Part shown: positions 16,658 through 25,165 of the stretch, in pieces
How positions within the stretch are numbered: the first letter of the stretch is position 1
How the letters are laid out: every line of letters starts with the position of its first letter
NCBI GenBank assembly: GCA_903834675.1
Contig: CAILKC010000222.1
Location: forward strand, 1-27,028
Origin: an uncultured Victivallales bacterium
Lineage (GTDB): Bacteria > Verrucomicrobiota > Lentisphaeria > Oligosphaerales > JAFGRS01
Length of the DNA stretch: 27,028 nucleotides
Direction of reading: 5' to 3'
Notes under the pieces: generated by a model
What the model saw: only the letters and a program-made list of their open reading frames with translations
Databases searched by the model: none
Told to the model about the DNA's origin: nothing
Translations under genes and position numbers: made by a program

Positions 16658-16699
16658 CGGTCCGGTGGGCGGTCCGGTGGGCGGTCCGGTGGGCGGTCC
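16652..16699. repeat. Four perfect copies of GGTGGGCGGTCC
   Basis: A 12-bp minisatellite, four exact units (48 bp), immediately after the 56-bp repeats and 29 bp before the MFS start codon. GGG tracts every 12 nt could allow a weak G-quadruplex, but this is speculative. The unit number is a multiple of three bases, so the crossing frame stays open; that frame is not a protein. Confidence 0.9.
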
Positions 16700-16728
16700 C
16701 AGATTCGAGCGGTCGTGGCAAGGGTCTC

Positions 16729-17988
16729 ATGAATCCAACCGAACGGCGCAACTCCACCCTCAACGCTGCCGGCGAAGCCCTGTTTGGCTTCAAGGCGAAC
16801 CTGATCGCCTCGGCGACGGTATTGACCGTGTTGTTGCGCGAGTACGGCGCCAGTCCGCGGCTGATCGGGGCGGTCTGGAGCATCGAAACCGCGGGAGCGC
16901 TGCTGCCCCAGTTGCTCGGGCTGTACGTCTTTCACTCCTACCGCCAGCGTAAGCGCCGCCTCATCCTCTGGCACATGGTCGTGATGCTCCCGGTTCTGGG
17001 CGTGATGAGCGCGCTGACCTGCATGGCGTCCAGTCTCGACCCCGCCGTGTACCGCTGGAGCATGCTGGCGGGACACGCCTACTACTGGCTCATGATCGGC
17101 GTGGTCAATGCCGCCTGGTCCGACTTCCTGGCGGGAATCTTCCCCACTAGCATTCGCGGCACGGTGATGGGGCTGGCCATGTTCGCCGCCTCGTTCGCCG
17201 GGGCGCTGGGCGGGTTGGTTGCCGGGTACCTGATCCGCAGTTTCCCAGCCCCGCAGGTCTATGCGGCGCTTTACGGTGTCGCCTGGGGTTTGGGAACCCT
17301 GTCGATGTGCTTGTGGATCCCGGTGGATGACACGGCTCTGCGTGACAGTACCGAGCCCCCGCCGCCCTCGATCCCACTCCTGGCCAAGCACTTCGCGCAC
17401 AGCCTGGCGGATGGCAACTTCCGCGCCTTTCTCCTCGCCCGCATCCTCGCGACCCTGGGATTCTGCATCATCCCCTTCATCGCGCTGCGTTTCATGGACC
17501 CCGCCAGCGGCGGACTCTCGCGCAGCACGATCGTTTCGTGTGGCGCCGTCATGACCCTGGGCTTCTCGCTCGGCAGCCTGGTCATGGGACCGCTCGGCGA
17601 TCGCTATGGACACCGCCTGGGCGTGTTACTGGGAAGCGGCCTGCAGGTTGTCGCCCTGCTGGTCCTGCTCTTCATCCCCGGGCTGGCAGGCTGCATTCTG
17701 GCCTACGGCTGCGCCGGAATCTGCAATGCCTGCGGCTGTGTGTCGCACTACAACATGATCTTCGAAACCTGCCCCCATGAGCACCGCATGGCGCACATCT
17801 CGATTGGCAGCCTGCTCATCGGCGCCCCCATGGCCTTTGCCGCGGTGCTGGCTGGCCTGATCGCCGAATGGTCCTCCCTCGACGCCGTCTTCGGCCTCTG
17901 CCTGGCCCTCAGCGCCATGGCCTTCGTCTGGTGCCTGCTGCGGGTCAAAGAACCGCGCACGCTGAAGCTCGCGGCGGGCTCCCTCTGA
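16729..17988 (+). CDS. MFS transporter
   Basis: 419 residues from ATG 16729, with AAGGG upstream. The open frame to 16429 runs back through tandem repeats and the previous gene, so it is not used. About twelve hydrophobic segments are visible, with the first half ending around the EPPPPSIPLLAKHF cytoplasmic loop (~residues 205-220). GPLGDRYGHRLG in the second half is the usual MFS loop motif D-R-x-G-x-R. An inner-membrane carrier; the substrate is not determinable, but the adjacent Gfo/Idh enzyme suggests a sugar or polyol. It converges on glnN, with 69-bp repeats between the two stop codons. Confidence 0.9.
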   Translation: MNPTERRNSTLNAAGEALFGFKANLIASATVLTVLLREYGASPRLIGAVWSIETAGALLPQLLGLYVFHSYRQRKRRLILWHMVVMLPVLGVMSALTCMASSLDPAVYRWSMLAGHAYYWLMIGVVNAAWSDFLAGIFPTSIRGTVMGLAMFAASFAGALGGLVAGYLIRSFPAPQVYAALYGVAWGLGTLSMCLWIPVDDTALRDSTEPPPPSIPLLAKHFAHSLADGNFRAFLLARILATLGFCIIPFIALRFMDPASGGLSRSTIVSCGAVMTLGFSLGSLVMGPLGDRYGHRLGVLLGSGLQVVALLVLLFIPGLAGCILAYGCAGICNACGCVSHYNMIFETCPHEHRMAHISIGSLLIGAPMAFAAVLAGLIAEWSSLDAVFGLCLALSAMAFVWCLLRVKEPRTLKLAAGSL

Positions 17989-17993
17989 GCCCA

Positions 17994-18150
17994 GCGGGCG
18001 GGTTCGCGGTATCCCCCGTGGGACGGCGCGCTATCCCTGGAGCCCGCGATGCCCAGCCCGTTGCGGGCGGGTTCGCGGTATCCCCCGTGGGACGGCGCGC
18101 TATCCCTGGAGCCCGCGATGCCCAGCCCGTTGCGGGCGGGTTCGCGGTAT
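17994..18150. repeat. 69-bp tandem repeat between convergent genes
   Basis: Units beginning GGTTCGCGGTATCCCCC start at 18001, 18070 and 18139 (period exactly 69). The first two are essentially identical and the third is a 12-bp stub ending a few bases before the glnN stop codon (18153). A partial copy of the unit's tail (GCGGGC) precedes the first. The array fills the whole gap between the stops of the MFS and glnN genes. Confidence 0.92.
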
Positions 18151-18152
18151 TC

Positions 18153-20270
<2,118 letters not shown>

Positions 20271-20294
20271 CGGTGTTTCGCTCCCCTAAACGTC

Positions 20295-20328
20295 GCGTGC
20301 CGACCGGGCACAGCCCCAGTCGGCACGC
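20295..20328 (-). promoter_or_regulatory. Stem-loop between oxidoreductase stop and glnN start
   Basis: GCGTGCCGAC (20295-20304) pairs perfectly with GTCGGCACGC (20319-20328). The 14-nt loop can form an inner GGGC/GCCC helix. It has no T-tract, so it is not a textbook terminator. It lies 24 nt upstream of the glnN start codon and just above its ribosome site, so it may be a 3' stabiliser for the upstream message or a leader structure for glnN. Confidence 0.55.
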
Positions 20329-20344
20329 TCTGAAGAATCGTGGC

Positions 20345-21538
20345 TCACTTCACCTCGTCGAGGCGAATGCAATGCTTCTCCGCGGCCAACAGGGTCACCG
20401 CCTCAAGCACGCGCTGGGTCTTGAAGGCGTCCGCAAAGTCGGGAATGGGCACGACCGGCTCCTGCCCGCCGAGAACCCGCAGGATGTCCGAGGCCGTGTT
20501 GGTGAAGGCGTGTTCGTAGCCGATGCCGTGCGAATCCGGCCACCAGGCGTCGGCGTACGGGTGGTCCGGCGCGTGCGTACACATGATCGTGCGCCACCCC
20601 TGAATGCCGCGCGGCCCGGTCGCATCGTAGTACTCAAGCTCGTTCATGCGCTCGAAGTTGAACTTCAGCGAGCCCTTGGTGCCGTTGATCTCAAAGCCGT
20701 TGCGGTTCTGGTTGCCCGTGGCCATCCGCGTCGCCTCGAAGTGGGCCACCGCACCGCCCTCGAACCGGCAGATGAACAGCACCGCGTCATCCACGGTCAC
20801 CGGCGCCATGGTCCGGGTATCGCCCTGCGTGCCTCCGGCAATCCCGCCGCCCGAGACCTTGGTGAGCACCGCGCGCTGCTTGATGAAGGTCTCAAACAGT
20901 GCCCCGTTCACCTCGGTGATCTCTTCTCCCGTCACGAAACGCGTCATATCAATGACATGCGCCGCCAGATCGCCATGCGACCCGGAGCCGGCGACCTCCT
21001 TCTGGAAGCGCCAGATCAGCGGCACCGACTCATCCGCCCAGTCTTGCAGATAGAAGGCGCGGACGTGCCGGATGGTCCCCAGCGCCCCCGAGCGCGCCAG
21101 CTTGTAGGCGTAGGCGACCGCCGGGCAGCGCCGGTAGTTGTACCAGACGAAGGTCGGCACCTTCGCCTGCTTGGCGAGCTGCACCATCTCGCGGGCGTCA
21201 GCCAGGTTGTCAGACAACGGCTTCTCGCACGACACCGGCTTGCCGGCGGCCAACGCCGCCCTGGCCACCGTCGCGTGCAGATGGTTCGGCGTCACCACAT
21301 CCACCAAGCCGATCTCGGCAGCCCGCACCGTCGCTTGCCAGTCGGTCGAAACGTTCTTCCACCCCCACTTCTGCGCGAAGACCTGGGGCTCCTCCTGCGG
21401 CATGCCGTAGGACGTATGCATCACCGGCGTGACCGGAGACTTGAAGAACTTCCTGACCTGAGACCAGGCGTTGGAGTGCGTCCGCCCCATGAACCCCTGC
21501 CCAATCAAGGCAATGTTGAGCTGCTCTTTCTCGGCCAT
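20345..21538 (-). CDS. Gfo/Idh/MocA family oxidoreductase (inositol-dehydrogenase-like)
   Basis: 397 residues from ATG 21538, with AGGAGG 7 nt upstream; the open frame to 21781 adds sequence upstream of this strong site and is rejected. The Rossmann motif is IALIGQGFMGRTHSNAW (9-25) and the catalytic EKP is at 105-107 (VSCEKPLSDN). The C-terminal domain has GSGSHGDLAAHVIDMTRFVTGE, including the conserved D and H. Domain size and sequence look closest to inositol 2-dehydrogenase or levoglucosan-dehydrogenase-like enzymes. It is upstream of glnN on the same strand, 74 bp apart with a hairpin between. Two palindromes about 37-70 nt upstream of the start (21575-21607) may be operator sites. Confidence 0.93.
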   Translation of the reverse strand: MAEKEQLNIALIGQGFMGRTHSNAWSQVRKFFKSPVTPVMHTSYGMPQEEPQVFAQKWGWKNVSTDWQATVRAAEIGLVDVVTPNHLHATVARAALAAGKPVSCEKPLSDNLADAREMVQLAKQAKVPTFVWYNYRRCPAVAYAYKLARSGALGTIRHVRAFYLQDWADESVPLIWRFQKEVAGSGSHGDLAAHVIDMTRFVTGEEITEVNGALFETFIKQRAVLTKVSGGGIAGGTQGDTRTMAPVTVDDAVLFICRFEGGAVAHFEATRMATGNQNRNGFEINGTKGSLKFNFERMNELEYYDATGPRGIQGWRTIMCTHAPDHPYADAWWPDSHGIGYEHAFTNTASDILRVLGGQEPVVPIPDFADAFKTQRVLEAVTLLAAEKHCIRLDEVK

Positions 21539-21574
21539 CACCAAACCTCCTCTGTTCGTCGTGCTGCCGCTCAC

Positions 21575-21607
21575 TCCCCCGTGGGGGACTACCGTGTTCC
21601 CGGGAAC
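21575..21607. promoter_or_regulatory. Two palindromes upstream of the oxidoreductase gene
   Basis: TCCCCCGTGGGGGA (21575-21588) and the perfect 12-bp palindrome GTTCCCGGGAAC (21596-21607) lie 37-69 nt upstream of the minus-strand start at 21538. Paired dyads at this distance fit a repressor operator, for example of a LacI-type sugar regulator, but no regulator gene is in the window. The first could instead be a leader hairpin. Confidence 0.35.
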
Positions 21608-21796
21608 CCCGGCGCCGCGCTGCGCCAGCTCCCGCCTGCCGCCTGCGTGACCCTGACTATACCGCGACAGAAAAGCAGCGGCAAGCACCGCGCGCCAACG
21701 ACCGTAATGCCAGAGAAGTTCGCCGCGGACCGTGGAGGGCGAACCTCTCCAGGCGCGCAGGCGCCGCTGAGCCGTCGGCAAGAGGCGAGCGCGACG

Positions 21797-22117
21797 GGGA
21801 ACGGCTCACCGCCTTTGGCGGCCTTGCCACGCGCACTCCAAAAGGGGCGGCGCGTCTCCCACTATGGACTGCGCGCGGCAGAGGGCTGCTGGCCAGCAGA
21901 CCGCCGACGCCGCTTTCACTCCCGGCGCCCCGCCAAAGCGGTGTCGCGTCCGCCTTTGGCGGTCTTGCCACGCGCACTCCAAAAAGGGCGCGTCTCCCAC
22001 TTTGGACTGCGTGCGGCAGAGGTCTGCTGGCCAGCAGACCGCCGACGCCGCTTTCACTCCCAGCGCCCCGCCAAAGCGGTGTCGCGGTCGCTTTCGCGGC
22101 CTTGCCACCGCAGTCCA
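21797..22117. repeat. Array of 2.3 cloverleaf repeat units downstream of the RAYT gene
   Basis: Period about 138-141 bp. Unit B (21935-22054) is complete: outer stem aaagcggtgtcg (21935-21946) with cgacgccgcttt (22043-22054); arm 1 CCGCC-TTT-GGCGG (21950-21962); arm 2 21966-21981 with 22003-22018; arm 3 the perfect 20-bp palindrome GGTCTGCTGGCCAGCAGACC (22021-22040). Unit A (~21797-21916) has a degraded left outer stem. Unit C starts at 22073 and is cut off inside arm 2, three bases before the RAYT stop codon. The module is the same as in the elements at 5003-5270 and 8112-8377. The rest of the gap (21608-21796) shows no gene. Confidence 0.88.
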
Positions 22118-22119
22118 CA

Positions 22120-22719
22120 TCACCAGTCCGGGGCAGCGTCGTACTCGTCTGAGACCTGCAGCCGGTCTATCGGCAGCGCGTAGATCGTTCTGATCTGCGC
22201 CGACAGCGCCGTCCGCTCAAACCAGCCCGCCGAGCACCATGGGTACAGGTTCGCCACAGGTACCAGGCAGTGTTTCACGGGGTTCTGATGCGCGTAATTC
22301 AGCCGCGTCAGGTACGACTTCTGGTAAGTCAGCCGCGTCTCGCGGAAGTTGTGCCAGACCTTCCGGCCGGGTCTGCCGTCCTGACGATTGACCCACTTGG
22401 CGGTCTTCTCATGCAGCAGCCCCAGCATGCCGCTGAGACTCTCGGCCCCGGGCGGTTTCGGCGGGGAGTGGCCCACAAAGTGGTAATGGTTCGAGAATAC
22501 GGCCCACGCCTCCAGTTGCCAGCCGAAGTCGCCGGCCACGGCCAGAAGTCCGCGATGCAGAACCTCCAGCCGTGCCGCCCCGCGGAAGTGATGCTCTTTG
22601 CGGTAGGTTCCCACCGTCACGAAGTAGGTGCCGCTCTCCGCCAGCCTATGCACCGGAGCATGCGGCCACGGCGGCGCTTTGTGGAGAGTGGATCTGCCGT
22701 TGTCGCATCCTGTGCTCAT
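22120..22719 (-). CDS. REP-associated tyrosine transposase (RAYT, Y1/HUH family)
   Basis: 199 residues from ATG 22719, with GGGGAGAGG just upstream; a TTG at 22737 adds six residues taken from the adjoining repeat and is rejected. A single-strand DNA transposase-like nuclease. The N-terminal strand is TYFVTVGTYR (31-40), the HUH metal motif is HYH (78-80, in SNHYHFVGH) and the likely nucleophile is Y142 in NYAHQNPVKH, which matches the RAYT Y-x-x-x-NPV pattern. RAYTs are domesticated IS200/IS605 relatives that are normally single-copy and flanked by the palindromic repeats they process. Here structured repeats touch both ends of the gene: a truncated unit ends 3 nt before the stop and a full unit starts 17 nt above the start codon. 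The gene looks intact. Confidence 0.92.
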   Translation of the reverse strand: MSTGCDNGRSTLHKAPPWPHAPVHRLAESGTYFVTVGTYRKEHHFRGAARLEVLHRGLLAVAGDFGWQLEAWAVFSNHYHFVGHSPPKPPGAESLSGMLGLLHEKTAKWVNRQDGRPGRKVWHNFRETRLTYQKSYLTRLNYAHQNPVKHCLVPVANLYPWCSAGWFERTALSAQIRTIYALPIDRLQVSDEYDAAPDW

Positions 22720-22735
22720 GCCTCTCCCCTTAGCC

Positions 22736-22855
22736 AAAGCGGTGTCGCGTCCGCCTTTGGCGGTCTTGCCACGCGCACTCCAAAAGGGGCGGCGCGTCTC
22801 CCACTTTGGACTGCGTGCGGCAGAGGTCTGCTGGCCAGCCGACCGCCGACGCTTT
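22736..22855. repeat. Cloverleaf repeat unit upstream of the RAYT gene
   Basis: Nearly identical to unit B at 21935-22054 and in the same orientation: aaagcggtgtcg at 22736-22747, CCGCC-TTT-GGCGG arm, then GGTCTGCTGGCCAGC, with the second half of arm 3 slightly changed (CCGACC). A 3-bp deletion in the closing stem leaves cgacgcttt. Between this unit and the next gene (22856-22997) I see only the ribosome site of that gene. Confidence 0.88.
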
Positions 22856-22997
22856 CACTATCGGTGGTCAGGAGCCGCAGGTCCAACTATTGGAACAGTC
22901 CCAGCGAACGACTGGCGGCCGGCCAAACCCCGCGCCATGGTAGGCACGGTGACGATCGTGAGGCTGGCATCATGGCAAGACTCGGGAGGTAGAGCTG

Positions 22998-23993
22998 ATG
23001 CGTGCGCAAGCGTTGTGCATCCTCAACCCAGACAGCTACGAACAGATCTATGGCCCGGAGGAGCGCGCCGAGATGGCGGCGCTGGTGGATCTCTACGCCC
23101 CGCCGCAGACCCGCGAGTCCGTGGCGGCCAATCCGGCTCTCCTGCGACCTTGCGAGATCATCTTCTCCGGCTGGGGGGCGCCCTGTATCGATGCTGCCTT
23201 TCTGGCGGCGGCGCCGCGGCTGCGGGCCCTGTTCTACGGGGCGGGGTCCGTCAAGGGTGTGGTGACTGACGCGCTCTGGGATCGCGCCATCGTGGTCACC
23301 AGCAGTTGGGGCGCCAACGGCATCCCGGTGGCCGAGTACACCCTGGCGCAGATTCTCTTCTCGCTCAAACTGGGCTGGCGGTTCGCCCTGCAGATCAAGC
23401 AGCAGGGCAAGTACCCAGCGCGCACTCCCGTACCCGGCGCCTACAGCAGCACCGTGGCCATCATCTCGCTGGGCATGATCGGCCGTCTGGTCTGCGATCT
23501 GCTCCGGCGCTTTGAGGTTAAGGTCATCGCCTACGACCCCTTCGCCAGCGCCGAGACCGCCGCGACCCTGGGGGTGTCGCTCTGCTCCCTCGACGAGTGC
23601 TTCGCGCGAGCGGATGTCGTCTCCCTGCACACACCCTGGCTCCCCGAGACGGAGAAGATGATCACGGGAACACACTTCCGGGCCATGAAGCAGGACGCTA
23701 CCTTCATCAACACCGCCCGCGGCGCGGTGGTCGACGAGCCGGCCATGATCGCCGTCTTGCAGGCGCGACCCGACCTCACCGCCATCCTCGATGTGACCCA
23801 CCCCGAGCCACCCAAGCCCGGCTCGCCCTTGTACACGCTGCCAAACGTCATCCTTACGCCCCATATCGCCGGCTCGATGAACCATGAGTGCCGCCGGATG
23901 GGACACTATGCCGTCGAGGAATGCCGACGCTTCCTCAAGGGCGAGCCGCTGCTGTGGCAGGTAACCAAGGAGCGCGCGGCGACCTTGGCGTGA
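22998..23993 (+). CDS. D-isomer-specific 2-hydroxyacid dehydrogenase family protein
   Basis: 331 residues, with GGGAGG about 8 nt upstream of ATG 22998. NAD-dependent dehydrogenase with the usual two-domain layout. The catalytic set is complete: R241 in INTARGAVVDE, E270 in DVTHPEPP and H289 in LTPHIAGS. In the NAD-binding motif the first glycine is replaced by serine (SLGMIG, 157-162), with D180 ending the second strand (VIAYDP), which favours NAD over NADP. D-lactate, glycerate, hydroxypyruvate or 2-keto sugar acids are possible substrates; sequence does not decide. It is followed 82 bp later by a sugar isomerase on the same strand, consistent with a sugar-acid pathway. Confidence 0.92.
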   Translation: MRAQALCILNPDSYEQIYGPEERAEMAALVDLYAPPQTRESVAANPALLRPCEIIFSGWGAPCIDAAFLAAAPRLRALFYGAGSVKGVVTDALWDRAIVVTSSWGANGIPVAEYTLAQILFSLKLGWRFALQIKQQGKYPARTPVPGAYSSTVAIISLGMIGRLVCDLLRRFEVKVIAYDPFASAETAATLGVSLCSLDECFARADVVSLHTPWLPETEKMITGTHFRAMKQDATFINTARGAVVDEPAMIAVLQARPDLTAILDVTHPEPPKPGSPLYTLPNVILTPHIAGSMNHECRRMGHYAVEECRRFLKGEPLLWQVTKERAATLA

Positions 23994-24075
23994 GCCGGCT
24001 GCGGCGTTTGTCGTAGAGTCACTCGACAGTCACGGTAAACGATCTCCAACCCTCCATCATCAGGAGTCTCATCCC

Positions 24076-24855
24076 ATGATCCGCGGCGGTCTGGTCTCCG
24101 TCAGTTTCCGCAAACTCTCGGCACGCGAGATCATCGATCTTGTCGTGCGCGCTGGCCTGGAGGGCATCGAATGGGGGGGGGATGTCCACGTTCCCCACGG
24201 CGATGCCAGCACTGCCCGCGAGGTCGCCGCCATGACCCGCGACGCCGGGCTGACGGTGGCCGCCTACGGCTCCTACTACCGGGCCGGCGAACCCCCGACC
24301 GGCGATAACCCCGACTTCGCCGCGGTCCTGAATTCCGCCGCGCGGCTCGGTGCGCCCACCATCCGGGTGTGGAGCGGCCGGCGGCCGAGCCAGGCAGCGG
24401 ACCACGCCTACCGCGGCCTGGTGCTGGCGGACCTGCGCCGCATCGGCGCCCTGGCCGCGGCCCACCAGATCGTGGTGACCTGCGAACACCACGGTCACAC
24501 CCTGACCGATTCCCCCGCTTCGGCGCGCGATCTCTACGCCGCCCTCAAAGGCCAGAACGTCGAGGCCTACTGGCAGCCCTCGCCGGAACGGTCCGTCGGG
24601 GAGAATGCCGCCGGGCTGATGGAACTCCTGCCGCGACTGGTCAATCTGCACCTGTTTCACTGGATCAGCGCCAACGGCCGCAGCGAGCGCTGCCCCCTCG
24701 CCGCCGGGCGGGCGGACTGGGAGCGCTACCTGCGCCTGGCCAAGAGCACGGGGCGACCCCACTGGGCACTGCTTGAGTTCTTCAAAGATGACCGAGCCGA
24801 GCAGTTCAGCGACGACGCCACCACCCTGCGGTCCTGGCTGGCGGGGCTTGTATGA
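24076..24855 (+). CDS. Sugar phosphate isomerase/epimerase (short form)
   Basis: 259 residues, with AGGAG about 10 nt upstream of ATG 24076. Xylose-isomerase-like TIM barrel, distinct from the 331-residue protein at 159-1154. Candidate metal ligands are E137 in VVTCEHHGHT, H192 in NLHLFHW and E234 in ALLEFFKDD. YWQPSPERSVGEN occupies the place where other members have a DxxH segment, so one ligand may differ. Likely cytoplasmic, acting on a keto-sugar or inositol derivative. The stop codon TGA is the first three bases of the TGAGAAC end of a fold-back repeat (24853-25035). Confidence 0.87.
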   Translation: MIRGGLVSVSFRKLSAREIIDLVVRAGLEGIEWGGDVHVPHGDASTAREVAAMTRDAGLTVAAYGSYYRAGEPPTGDNPDFAAVLNSAARLGAPTIRVWSGRRPSQAADHAYRGLVLADLRRIGALAAAHQIVVTCEHHGHTLTDSPASARDLYAALKGQNVEAYWQPSPERSVGENAAGLMELLPRLVNLHLFHWISANGRSERCPLAAGRADWERYLRLAKSTGRPHWALLEFFKDDRAEQFSDDATTLRSWLAGLV

Positions 24856-25035
24856 GAACCAGGGTTCAGGGTTCAGGGTTCAGGGTTCAGGGTTCAGGGT
24901 TCAGGCTGGACATGGAGGCGGTTGCCATGCATATCAGACCCCGAAACCTGAAACCCGTTCTCACTTCAGTATGTCCGGCCCCAGCCGGGGGCTGGGCTGA
25001 ACCCTGAACCCTGAACCCTCGGACCTGAGTTCTCA
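24853..25035. repeat. Fold-back element with AGGGTTC/TGAACCC heptamer arrays
   Basis: The left arm has six exact AGGGTTC units (24861-24902). The right arm has three TGAACCC units (24998-25018), the reverse complement of the left. A degenerate pair (AAACCTGAAACCC) lies at about 24944-24956. The outer ends TGAGAAC (24853-24859) and GTTCTCA (25028-25034) are also complementary. An inner hairpin CCCAGCC-GGG-GGCTGGG lies at 24980-24996. The whole ~180 bp can fold back on itself. It overlaps the isomerase stop codon. No gene inside. Confidence 0.85.
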
Positions 25036-25044
25036 CGACCTACG

Positions 25045-25105
25045 GAACTGACCTGCGCCCGGTGCGGTTCCGCGCGCCTGCCACGGTGTGGGCACCGGGT
25101 ATAGT
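25045..25105 (+). promoter_or_regulatory. Candidate promoter for the glycosyltransferase with shared 16-mer
   Basis: GAACTGACCTGCGCCC (25045-25060) is identical to 12970-12985. TATAGT (25100-25105) follows after the same 39 nt, and CTGCCA (25078-25083) lies 16 nt before it. The predicted start is about 55 nt upstream of the GTG at 25166. The remaining gap between the fold-back repeat and the gene holds nothing else. Confidence 0.45.
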
Positions 25106-25165
25106 ATGAGCCCAACGTCGGGGAACAGGCCCCGTTCCAACGCCCGCGTCCAGCAGGAGAAAGCG

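Noticed and set aside
16429..16728. N-terminal extension of the MFS transporter
   Set aside because: The extra 100 residues are translated from the previous gene and tandem repeats; the ATG at 16729 begins where MFS-like sequence begins.
20273..22183. 636-residue plus-strand frame
   Set aside because: Antisense to the strongly supported Gfo/Idh oxidoreductase gene and then runs through the cloverleaf repeats; no recognisable domain.
22887..23906. 339-residue minus-strand frame
   Set aside because: Antisense to the hydroxyacid dehydrogenase, which has all catalytic residues.
24861..24902. Telomere or replicon end
   Set aside because: Lies in the middle of continuous coding DNA with genes on both sides and a facing inverted arm.
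24861..25018. CRISPR array
   Set aside because: Heptamer units are contiguous with no unique spacers; no cas genes. The same reasoning excludes the 12-, 56-, 69- and ~140-bp repeats.
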